A program made the translations under genes and the position numbers. From positions 1 to 46,592 of the forward strand of contig JALHRK010000007.1 of NCBI GenBank assembly GCA_022841505.1: a stretch of 46,592 nucleotides of DNA, read 5' to 3'. Position 1 is the first letter of the stretch. Each line of letters begins with the position of its first letter. The DNA comes from Saprospiraceae bacterium. GTDB taxonomy: Bacteria; Bacteroidota; Bacteroidia; Chitinophagales; Saprospiraceae. The notes beneath the pieces were generated by a model, which did no database searches, had not been told where the DNA came from, and saw nothing but the letters and a program-made list of their open reading frames with translations. This document shows positions 35,458 to 42,404 of the stretch, piece after piece.

Positions 35458-36231
35458 ATGGAACAAAAGATACAAGCCAAAAACTTAGATGAGCAAAGAT
35501 TTGGGCGGGTTTTGCCGCACGTTTCCGTGGATTGTGTGATTTTCGGGTTCCACGAAAATCAGTTGCGGGTTTTGTTGTTGCGGCTTCGCAGCATTCAGGA
35601 ATGGAGTTTGCCGGGCGGCCGCCTTTTTCCTGATGAATCCTTGGACGATGCAGCACACCGCGTACTCAAAGAGCGGACAGGGCTGCAAAACATTTTCCTG
35701 AAGCAGTTCTATGCCTTCGGAGACCGCCACCGTATGGACAATACTGATTTTCACGGTATACTTGCAAAACAGGGCATTCAGTTAGACCCTTCTCACGTAT
35801 TGTTCGACCGAACAATTTCGGTGGGCTATTACGCCTTGGTCGAATTTTCGCAGGTAACTCCCGGATTAGACATACTCACGGAGGAATGGCGTTGGTGGGA
35901 TGTGCGGGAAGCGCCGGTGATGTTGTTTGACCACAACGAAATTATGTCTGCGGCGCTCAAAACGCTCCGCAGACAACTCCGCTATGACCCTGTCGGGCTG
36001 AACCTGTTGCCGGAAAAATTCACCATGCCGGAACTCCAAAAACTGTACGAAACCATCTTGGGAAAAACGCTGGATCGCCGCAATTTTCAAAAGCGGCTAC
36101 TCGGCTACGGCATTCTCAAACGCCTGGAGGAACGCCGATTAGGCGGCGCCCACAAGTCGCCTTACCTGTATTGTTTTGACCGGGAACAGTATTTCAAAGC
36201 ACTGGAATCTGGCCTGGAACACGAGTGGTAG
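35458..36231 (+). CDS. Nudix-fold transcriptional regulator (NrtR/AraR-like)
   Basis: 257 residues from ATG 35458. An N-terminal Nudix domain (HVSVDCVIFGFHENQLRVLL, WSLPGGRLFPDESLDDAAHR) is joined to a C-terminal winged helix (MPELQKLYETILGKTLDRRN FQKRLLGYGILKRLEE, HKSPYLYCFDREQYFKAL). The Nudix box reads GRLFPDES...RVLKERTGL: the REUxEE glutamates are replaced (RVLKER), so hydrolysis is probably lost. This matches NrtR-type regulators, in which the Nudix domain senses a sugar or ADP-ribose; Bacteroides AraR belongs to the same group. It is divergent from the GH3 gene (199 bases between start codons) and convergent with carbonic anhydrase. Probably controls GH3 and related sugar genes. Confidence 0.85.
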   Translation: MEQKIQAKNLDEQRFGRVLPHVSVDCVIFGFHENQLRVLLLRLRSIQEWSLPGGRLFPDESLDDAAHRVLKERTGLQNIFLKQFYAFGDRHRMDNTDFHGILAKQGIQLDPSHVLFDRTISVGYYALVEFSQVTPGLDILTEEWRWWDVREAPVMLFDHNEIMSAALKTLRRQLRYDPVGLNLLPEKFTMPELQKLYETILGKTLDRRNFQKRLLGYGILKRLEERRLGGAHKSPYLYCFDREQYFKALESGLEHEW

Positions 36232-36235
36232 GCAA

Positions 36236-36865
36236 TCAGTCAATTCTGTAGATTTCCATAATGCCTCTCAAAATAGCCGGAAAATCAATATTCAGGTCAA
36301 TCAGTTTTCCTGTCCTCACATCGAATACCCAGCCATGAACGGTTAATCCACGCTCTTTGTATGCCCTTTGCACTGCCGCTGTTTTGATGAGGTTGACGCA
36401 TTGCTCCTGCACGTTCAACTCCACAAGCCGGTCGTATCTTTTGCTTTCATCTTCAATTGCATTCAATTCATTTTTGTGCAAACGATAAACGTCCCGGATG
36501 TTCCGGAGCCAGGGATTAAGGATGCCGAGGTCTCCCGACTGCATCGCCGCTTTGACGCCCCCACAGGCATAGTGGCCACACACGATGATCTGCTTAACTT
36601 TCAGGTGGTTGACGGCGTAGTTCAATACCGACATGACGTTCAGGTCAATGCTGATCACCATGTTCGCGATGTTCCTGTGGATGAAAACTTCGCCCGGCTT
36701 CACGCCCATCAGGTCTTCGGCAGTCACCCGGCTATCTGAGCAGCCGATGTAAAGATATTCAGGTTGTTGCCCTTTTGATAAATCTTCAAAATAGGTAGGA
36801 GAAATAGCAAGCTTGCTGGCAATCCACTTTTCGTTGTTCTCGAAAATTTTGCTGAAATCGGCCAT
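36236..36865 (-). CDS. can: Beta-class carbonic anhydrase
   Basis: 209 residues. The zinc site is Cys42, Asp44, Arg46 (YIGCSDSRVTAED), His98 and Cys101 (VCGHYACGGVKAAM). GEVFIHRNIANMV is a family signature. The enzyme interconverts CO2 and bicarbonate in the cytoplasm and supplies bicarbonate for carboxylases. The C-terminus has the usual VHGWVFDVRTGKLIDL segment. Four bases separate it from the stop of the regulator gene; a TAATTTTG -7 box lies about 60 bases upstream of its ATG. Confidence 0.96.
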   Translation of the reverse strand: MADFSKIFENNEKWIASKLAISPTYFEDLSKGQQPEYLYIGCSDSRVTAEDLMGVKPGEVFIHRNIANMVISIDLNVMSVLNYAVNHLKVKQIIVCGHYACGGVKAAMQSGDLGILNPWLRNIRDVYRLHKNELNAIEDESKRYDRLVELNVQEQCVNLIKTAAVQRAYKERGLTVHGWVFDVRTGKLIDLNIDFPAILRGIMEIYRID

Positions 36866-36924
36866 AATCTGGTCAATATTTAGTGGTCCTGTGAGTAATA
36901 GATCGTAATACTTTCGTTAGGGTT

Positions 36925-36932
36925 CAAAATTA
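36925..36932 (-). promoter_or_regulatory. Candidate -7 box for carbonic anhydrase
   Basis: Minus-strand TAATTTTG matches TAnnTTTG, about 60 bases before the ATG at 36865. No -33 element was found at the right distance. Confidence 0.4.
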
Positions 36933-36964
36933 AAAACTGTTCATGATGAAGGTAGATATTTTTC

Positions 36965-36972
36965 TAAATTTG
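36965..36972 (+). promoter_or_regulatory. Candidate -7 box for the GMC dehydrogenase operon
   Basis: TAAATTTG matches TAnnTTTG, 25 bases before the ATG at 36998. Together with the minus-strand box at 36925-36932 it suggests a divergent promoter. Confidence 0.45.
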
Positions 36973-36997
36973 TCGAAATACACGGAAATTACGACCG

Positions 36998-38731
36998 ATG
37001 GCAACAGATACGATTAACACCAACATCAACACGCGGGGCGCTGCGCAGCACACTTATGATGCCATCGTCATTGGTTCGGGGATTTCCGGGGGGTGGGCGG
37101 CGAAAGAACTGTGTGAAAAAGGGTTTAAAACTTTGGTCCTGGAGCGTGGCCGCAACATCGAACACGTCAAAGACTACCCCACAATGCTCAAAGCGCCCTG
37201 GGATTTTGAGCATCGGGGGCGTATGCCCAATGCTTTTCTGAAAGAAAATCCACTCATCAGCAAAGCAGCTGGATTTGGTGAAGATACGGCGCATTTTTTC
37301 ATACAGGACAAAGACCATCCCTACGTTCAGGAAAAGCCTTTCGACTGGATCCGGGGCTACCAGGTTGGCGGAAAGTCTCTCACCTGGGGGCGTGCCTGCC
37401 AACGCTGGAGCAATTATGAGTTTGAAGCGCCAGCCCGGTTTGGTTATGGCGCCGACTGGCCAATCCGCTATGCCGACGTGGCGCCCTGGTACGCGCATGT
37501 AGAAAAATTCATTGGAGTTTGCGGCAATAACGACGGCATAGAAGCCATGCCCGACGGCGAGTTTTTACCCCCTTTCGAGCTGAATTGCGTGGAGCGCCAC
37601 CTCAAGCAAAGCTTTATCAAACATTATAAAAACCGGCATCTGGTGCAAGGGCGATGGGCGCACATCTCACAACCCAACGACATTCATGAGCAACAAGGCC
37701 GCGGGCGCTGCCAGTCCCGAAACCTTTGTATGCGGGGATGCCCGTATGGCGCTTATTTCAGCTCGGTCTCCTCTACCCTGCCCTGGGCGGCAAAAACCGG
37801 CAACCTGACCATCCGCCCGTTCTCTGTCGTCCACTCCATCATTTACGACGAGCAAAAAAATAAAGCGACGGGCGTTCGCGTGATTGATACCAATACCCGG
37901 GAGGTCACAGAATATTTAGCGCGCATAATTTTTGTGAACGCCTCGGCACTGAACAGCAACCTGATTCTGTTGAATTCAACCAGCAACCGTTTTCCCAACG
38001 GACTGGGCAACGACAGCGGTTTGCTCGGTACCCATATTGGGTTTCACCTCTACCGCGGCTTTGTCAACGCTTTCATCGAAGGTTATGAAGACAAATATTA
38101 CTATGTGCGCAATCCTGTGGAGTGCATTGTGGCCAATTACCGCAACTTAGGCAAGCAGGAAACCGACTACGTGGGGGGCTTTACCACTTTTTCCGGCGCT
38201 TCCCGTGTGCGGGGTGCCGTAAAACCGGAAGATCCCCAGATTGGCGCCACTTTTAAGGAAGCCATGAGTGAACCGGGCAGGTGGGAGGTGTACATGTACA
38301 TGCAGGGGGAAACGATTATGAAGCAAAGCAACCATGTGCGCCTGAGCAAAGCCGAAAAGGACCAGTGGGGCATTCCATTGCTGGTCACGTCGGTGGGCTA
38401 CGACGACAACGACGAAAAAATGGTGAAAGATTTCCTGAACCAAAGCTGCGAAATGCTGGAAAAAGCAGGTGGTACCATCCTGAACCGCATTGACAACCAA
38501 CAACCGCCAGGCTTGGACATCCACGAAATGGGCGGTGCACGCATGGGTGCGGATCCCAAAACCTCCCTGCTCAACGAATGGAACCAGTTGCACCATTGCA
38601 AAAATGTCTTTGTCACCGATGGCGCCTGCATGACCAGCACGGGAAACCAAAGTCCTTCAATCTTGTACATGGCCCTGACTGCGCGTGCTGTCAATTACGC
38701 CGCCCAAGAGGCTCAAAAAGGCAATTTGTGA
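36998..38731 (+). CDS. GMC-family FAD dehydrogenase (large subunit)
   Basis: 577 residues. The FAD-binding start is YDAIVIGSGISGGWAAKELCEKGFKTLVLERG. GYQVGGKSLTWGRACQRWS is the GMC signature 1 region. Near the C-terminus, GLDIHEMGGARMG and GACMTSTGNQSPSILYMALTARA carry the conserved His and Asn of the active site. CQSRNLCMRGCPYGAYF is a Cys-rich motif also seen in gluconate and glucoside dehydrogenases. The protein has no signal peptide; the next gene encodes a Tat-signal small subunit, and the pair is probably co-exported folded with FAD. The stop and the next start overlap as TGATG. Relatives oxidise sugar hydroxyls (for example at C3 of glycosides) in the periplasm, passing electrons to a cytochrome not found here. 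Confidence 0.9.
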   Translation: MATDTINTNINTRGAAQHTYDAIVIGSGISGGWAAKELCEKGFKTLVLERGRNIEHVKDYPTMLKAPWDFEHRGRMPNAFLKENPLISKAAGFGEDTAHFFIQDKDHPYVQEKPFDWIRGYQVGGKSLTWGRACQRWSNYEFEAPARFGYGADWPIRYADVAPWYAHVEKFIGVCGNNDGIEAMPDGEFLPPFELNCVERHLKQSFIKHYKNRHLVQGRWAHISQPNDIHEQQGRGRCQSRNLCMRGCPYGAYFSSVSSTLPWAAKTGNLTIRPFSVVHSIIYDEQKNKATGVRVIDTNTREVTEYLARIIFVNASALNSNLILLNSTSNRFPNGLGNDSGLLGTHIGFHLYRGFVNAFIEGYEDKYYYVRNPVECIVANYRNLGKQETDYVGGFTTFSGASRVRGAVKPEDPQIGATFKEAMSEPGRWEVYMYMQGETIMKQSNHVRLSKAEKDQWGIPLLVTSVGYDDNDEKMVKDFLNQSCEMLEKAGGTILNRIDNQQPPGLDIHEMGGARMGADPKTSLLNEWNQLHHCKNVFVTDGACMTSTGNQSPSILYMALTARAVNYAAQEAQKGNL

Positions 38732-39294
38732 TGAACAGAAGAGACGCACTAACTGCCACTGCGGCCTTGCTGGGTGGCGCCATCATCGGCGGACAGGCTT
38801 TCCTGAGCGGCTGCATCGCCGAAAAAACTGAAACAGGGCTTTTCAGTGAAGCAGATCTGGCTTTTTTGGACGAAGTTGGGGAAACCATTCTACCCACGAC
38901 CGAAAAGTCGCCCGGCGCTAAAGCCGCCAAAATCGGCACTTTTATGAAAACCATCGTCACAGATTGCTATGATGATGCAGAACAGGCGATCTTTTTGGCC
39001 GGTATGGGCAAATTGAAGGACTTGAGTTTGAAGCAATATCAACGCTCTTTTATGCAGCTTAACGCTGATGAAAAAACAAAGTTGGTCACTTCGCTGGACC
39101 AGGAAGCGACGAGTTACAGCAAAAATAAACCGGAAACCGAGCCGGAACACTATTTTTCCATGATCAAGCAACTGACGCTTTGGGGCTTTTTTACTTCCGA
39201 GCCAGGTGCTACCGAAGCGTTGCGCTTTGTGCCCGTTCCCGGAAGGTATGAAGGTTGTGTTGATTATGTAGCGGGTGATCCAGCTTGGGCCTGA
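38731..39294 (+). CDS. Gluconate 2-dehydrogenase subunit 3-like protein (Tat-exported small subunit)
   Basis: 187 residues. A Tat-type signal begins MNRRDALTATAALLGGAIIG and ends near FLSGC, a possible lipobox. The mature part has FSEADLAFLDEVGETILPTTEKSPGAKAA, GTFMKTIVTDCYD, FFTSEPGATEALRFVPVPG and YEGC, all hallmarks of the gluconate_2-dh3 family. These proteins bind the GMC large subunit and carry it through Tat. The ATG overlaps the GMC stop by one base (TGATG), so production is stoichiometric. A nested-hairpin repeat follows the stop by six bases. Confidence 0.92.
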   Translation: MNRRDALTATAALLGGAIIGGQAFLSGCIAEKTETGLFSEADLAFLDEVGETILPTTEKSPGAKAAKIGTFMKTIVTDCYDDAEQAIFLAGMGKLKDLSLKQYQRSFMQLNADEKTKLVTSLDQEATSYSKNKPETEPEHYFSMIKQLTLWGFFTSEPGATEALRFVPVPGRYEGCVDYVAGDPAWA

Positions 39295-39300
39295 ATCTTC

Positions 39301-39408
39301 GATTGTAAAGCTCGATAGCTGCGTTATGCTCGGCTCAAAAATCGTCATTTACGTGAGTAAACTCCGGTTTTTGGGCCTTCGCAAGCCTTGCTCTCGAGCT
39401 TTACAATC
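39301..39408. repeat. 108-bp nested hairpin element (MITE/REP-like)
   Basis: Perfect 15-bp ends GATTGTAAAGCTCGA (39301-39315) and its reverse complement (39394-39408). A second stem pairs GGCTCAAAAA (39332-39341) with TTTTTGGGCC (39368-39377), 9 of 10. The apex is TTTAC-GTGA-GTAAA (39348-39361). The three stems are co-axial, giving one long hairpin. It separates the dehydrogenase pair from the Gfo/Idh gene. Confidence 0.85.
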
Positions 39409-39452
39409 CAAGATGGGTATCAAACTCTATTCCTCATTCAAAACAGAAAGCC

Positions 39453-40541
39453 GTGCAAAAAGTAAAAGTAGCCATCCTCGGCGCAGGATTCATCAGCGAC
39501 ATCCATTTGGAAAGCTACCACCGTTTTGTACCAGAAGCAGAAATCGTGGCGGTTTATACGCGCGATCTGGCCAAAGCCGAAGCATTTGCTAAAAAATATA
39601 ACATCCCGCAGTGGTACGATGATCTGGACGTGATAATTGAGCAGTCGGGCTGCGAGGTGGTGGATATTTGCCTGCCCAATTTTCTGCACGCAACGGCAAC
39701 GCTCAAAGCAGCCAAAGCGGGGAAACACATTATTATTGAAAAACCGCTATCGGTCACGCTGGAGGAAGCCGACGAAATGATTGCTGCCTGTCAGGTTGCG
39801 GGGGTAAAACTCATGTATGCCGAAGAACTTTGCTTTGCGCCAAAATACGAACGCGCCCGTCATTTGGTAAAAGAGGGCGCAGTGGGTGAAATGTACCTGC
39901 TTAAACAATCTGAAAAGCACTCCGGACCGCACAGCGACTGGTTTTATGACGTGAACCAATCCGGTGGCGGCGTACTCATGGATATGGGCTGCCATGGCAT
40001 TGCCTGGTTTCGCTGGATGTTGGACAATAATCCCGTCAAAAGCGTTTACGCCAGTATGGCAACCGTTTTGCACAAAAACAGAACGAAAGGCGAAGACAAC
40101 TCTGTGCTGATCCTCGAATTTGAAAATGGGGTGACGGGCGTGGTAGAAAACAGTTGGGCTAAACATGGGGGGATGGACGACCGCAGTGAAATCCACGGCA
40201 CGGAAGGGGTAATTTACGCCGACCTGTTTATGGGAAACGCAGCTTTGGCTTACAGCAAAAACGGTTATGGGTACGCGATGGAAAAAGCGGATACAACAAG
40301 TGGCTGGAGTTTTCCGGTGTTTGAAGAAGCATTCAACCAGGGTTACCCACACGAATTGAAGCACTTTATTGAGTGTGTGTTGAACGATACCACCCCGTTG
40401 GTCACTGGCGAAGATGGCCGGGCGGTGCTGGAAATCATCTATGCTGCCTATGCCTCAGCGGGCAAAGGCGCCAAAGTGGAATTGCCTTTCAGGCCCCGGG
40501 TGGCCAAGCCCATTGATCTATGGCTTGGTTCTGGAAAATAA
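39453..40541 (+). CDS. Gfo/Idh/MocA family NAD(P)-dependent oxidoreductase
   Basis: 362 residues starting at GTG 39453 (QKVKVAILGAGFISDIHLESY, Rossmann dinucleotide loop GAGFIS). IIIEKPLSVTLEEADEMI contains the conserved EKP. The C-terminal sheet has GGGVLMDMGCHGIAWFRWML with the catalytic His region, and an alpha/beta domain ending in AYASAGKGAKVELPF. These enzymes oxidise or reduce hydroxyl or keto groups of sugars, inositols and their derivatives in the cytoplasm. Following a periplasmic GMC dehydrogenase, it may act on a ketosugar from that step. No Shine-Dalgarno was seen, and no in-frame ATG lies close to the GTG. Confidence 0.9.
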   Translation: MQKVKVAILGAGFISDIHLESYHRFVPEAEIVAVYTRDLAKAEAFAKKYNIPQWYDDLDVIIEQSGCEVVDICLPNFLHATATLKAAKAGKHIIIEKPLSVTLEEADEMIAACQVAGVKLMYAEELCFAPKYERARHLVKEGAVGEMYLLKQSEKHSGPHSDWFYDVNQSGGGVLMDMGCHGIAWFRWMLDNNPVKSVYASMATVLHKNRTKGEDNSVLILEFENGVTGVVENSWAKHGGMDDRSEIHGTEGVIYADLFMGNAALAYSKNGYGYAMEKADTTSGWSFPVFEEAFNQGYPHELKHFIECVLNDTTPLVTGEDGRAVLEIIYAAYASAGKGAKVELPFRPRVAKPIDLWLGSGK

Positions 40542-40553
40542 GCGGGTTGTACT

Positions 40554-40890
40554 GCCGAACTGGAGTTCGGCGCTACAGGGGCTGCCGAACTCCAGTTCGG
40601 CAGCCCCGGCAAAATAGCATTTCCTGGTTTTACGCCGAACTGGAGTTCGTCGCTACAGGTACCGCCGAACTCCAGTTCGGCAGCTCGGGCAAAATAGCAT
40701 TTCCTCGTTTTGCGCCGAACTGGAGTTCGTCGCTACAGGTACCGCCGAACTCCAGTTCGGCAGCTCGGGCAAAATAGCATTTCCTCGTTTTGCGCTGAAC
40801 TGGAGTTCGGCGCTACAGGTACTGCCAAACTCCAGTTCGGCAGCCATGGCAAAATGGCGTTTCACGTGCCACGCCGAACAGCGTTCGGCG
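40554..40890. repeat. 80-bp tandem array of double palindromes
   Basis: Units start at 40554, 40634, 40714 and 40794 (80, 80, 80 and 79 bases), with a decayed fifth at 40873. Each unit has GCCGAACTGGAGTTCGGC and, after a short loop, GCCGAACTCCAGTTCGGC. Each is close to self-palindromic and the two are reverse complements of each other. A spacer AAAATAGCATTTCCT follows. Units 2 and 3 are identical over 80 bases. The array fills the gap between the convergent Gfo/Idh and nagB genes and may also act as a terminator. Confidence 0.92.
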
Positions 40891-40908
40891 GTACGCTGCC
40901 GCTACCAG

Positions 40909-41652
40909 TTATGCTTTTCGACTCGAATCCTGCAATTGCGCCGCCGCTACTGCATCCAAAAAAAACAAACTATTGGGGTGTTGTTGCAACACGCTGGCAG
41001 GAACTGATTCAGAAACCGGTTGTTCAATCGCCGCCTGAATGATGTCGGTTTTGCGGGCGCCATTGGCCATCAGGATGACAGTTCGGGCATCCATGATTTG
41101 CCGGATGCCTAAAGTAAAGCCTTTTTCCAACACGGTTTCGCCCTGGAAATATTTTTGCGCGGTCGCCCTCGTCTCTGGGGCCAGCTCGGCAACGTGTGCT
41201 GAGCGATCGAAAGAAACCCCGGGTTCATTAAAACCAATATGCCCGTTGACCCCGATGCCAACCAACAAAAAATCAATGCCGCCCAATTCGGATAAATGGG
41301 CATCCATACGGGTGCAAACGTCCTGCAAATCCGTAGCCATTCCGTCAAATAAATGAATTTGCCTGGGTTCAACCTGGAGTGGCTGGAACAAATGCCGGTG
41401 CAAAAAATAGTGGCAACTGCCGGGATTGGAAGGCGGAATGCCCACCCACTCGTCTAAAGCGACAAAGCGGATGCCCGAAATGTCAATTCGTTGCATTTTC
41501 GCCTGCCGGACAAACTCTGCATAGGCGCCCAAAGGAGTTTCTCCGGTTGCTAAGCAAAGCACTGCATCCGGTTTTTCAAGGACTACCCGCATAATTTCAC
41601 GCGCAGTGTTGGTCGAGAGCCGGCGGTAATCTTCATAAATTCTGGTGATCAT
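40909..41652 (-). CDS. nagB: Glucosamine-6-phosphate deaminase
   Basis: About 247 residues from ATG 41652 (MITRIYEDYRRLS). The family motifs are CLATGETPLGAY, VALDEWVG with the catalytic Asp, GIGVNGHIGFNEPG with the catalytic His and Glu, and LGIRQIMDARTVILMANG. It turns glucosamine 6-phosphate into fructose 6-phosphate and ammonium in amino-sugar breakdown. The common C-terminal allosteric extension is absent. A TTG at 41688 would add 12 residues; it was rejected because the family starts near MITRI. No nagA or transporter lies nearby. Confidence 0.92.
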   Translation of the reverse strand: MITRIYEDYRRLSTNTAREIMRVVLEKPDAVLCLATGETPLGAYAEFVRQAKMQRIDISGIRFVALDEWVGIPPSNPGSCHYFLHRHLFQPLQVEPRQIHLFDGMATDLQDVCTRMDAHLSELGGIDFLLVGIGVNGHIGFNEPGVSFDRSAHVAELAPETRATAQKYFQGETVLEKGFTLGIRQIMDARTVILMANGARKTDIIQAAIEQPVSESVPASVLQQHPNSLFFLDAVAAAQLQDSSRKA

Positions 41653-41745
41653 AATGGGTTCGCGTAATTTTCCTCCAACATACACCAATCTTTGGGATTT
41701 TTAAGAATTATATTTGTGCCATGCACCTTCATGTTTGTGTAATTT

Positions 41746-41861
41746 TTTTACCACATAGTTCACAATAGGTGGTTTCACATAGACCACATAGGAGCTACGT
41801 AAACTCTTTATAGACCACATAATTGCTATGTGATTTATGCGAAAGGTTCTATGTGGTAAAA
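41746..41861. repeat. 116-bp element with perfect 13-bp inverted ends
   Basis: TTTTACCACATAG (41746-41758) is the perfect reverse complement of 41849-41861. ACCACATA recurs inside near 41784 and 41813, and TATGTG near 41827. It lies between the nagB start and the DHFR-like gene. A plus-strand TATATTTG (41709-41716) upstream of it could drive the next gene. It is MITE-like; no coding content. Confidence 0.75.
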
Positions 41862-41881
41862 CCCTAATAAAAAATAAACCA

Positions 41882-42403
41882 ATGCGCAAAATCATTTTGA
41901 ACTTAGCCGTCAGCCTGGACGGCTACATCGAAGGCCCGAACGGCGAATACGACTGGTGTTTCACCGACCAGGATTATGGCATGTCGGATTTTTTCAAAAA
42001 GATAGACGCTGTTTTTTTTGGCCGTAAGTCTTACGAAATGTCTCTGGGTGTTGAAAATGCAGACAATTCCTGGATGCCACCGGTGACTACCTACGTCTTT
42101 TCAAATTCCCTCCAAACCGTCAAATCCGATGCCATTTTGGTTTCCGGCGATCTCAAAACAGCCGTGGAGCGCATCAAAGGCGAACCGGGAAAAGACATCT
42201 GGCTGTTTGGCGGCGCAGAACTTACTGCTTCGTTGCTCCGGGAGAACTTAGTGGATGAATTCATGCTTTCGATACATCCAATTTTGTTGGGTAGCGGGAA
42301 GTTGCTTTTTGGAAACCTTCCAAACCGGGTGCAGCTCAAACTTGCCGACACCAAAACTTATGACAGCGGTTTGGTGACGTTGACATATGTATTGAAGGAA
42401 TAA
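41882..42403 (+). CDS. Dihydrofolate reductase family protein (RibD C-terminal-like)
   Basis: 173 residues from ATG 41882. MRKIILNLAVSLDGYIEGPNG, AVFFGRKSYEM, DIWLFGGAELTASLL and EFMLSIHPILLGSGKLLFG match the RibD_C/YwjB-like group of DHFR-fold reductases, which use NAD(P)H on pyrimidine or pterin-like substrates. True DHFR motifs (for example the Asp/Glu of the folate site in standard FolA) are not conserved, so FolA is unlikely. The start at 41882 was chosen over 41837 because the family begins MRKI and the earlier start lies within the repeat. The stop is one base from the convergent gene at 42405. Confidence 0.9.
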   Translation: MRKIILNLAVSLDGYIEGPNGEYDWCFTDQDYGMSDFFKKIDAVFFGRKSYEMSLGVENADNSWMPPVTTYVFSNSLQTVKSDAILVSGDLKTAVERIKGEPGKDIWLFGGAELTASLLRENLVDEFMLSIHPILLGSGKLLFGNLPNRVQLKLADTKTYDSGLVTLTYVLKE

Positions 42404-42404
42404 T

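Noticed and set aside
40520-40865. Open frames on both strands in the 80-bp array
   Set aside because: The translated sequences are low-complexity products of the palindromic repeat; 80 is not a multiple of three, and there is no conserved protein pattern.
40554-40890. CRISPR array
   Set aside because: The whole 80-bp unit is repeated, including the part that would be a spacer, and units 2 and 3 are identical. No cas gene is near.
41882-42403. Standard dihydrofolate reductase FolA
   Set aside because: The RibD_C-like motifs (SLDGYI, FGGAELTASLL, PILLGSGKLLF) differ from FolA; the more general DHFR-fold family call was kept.
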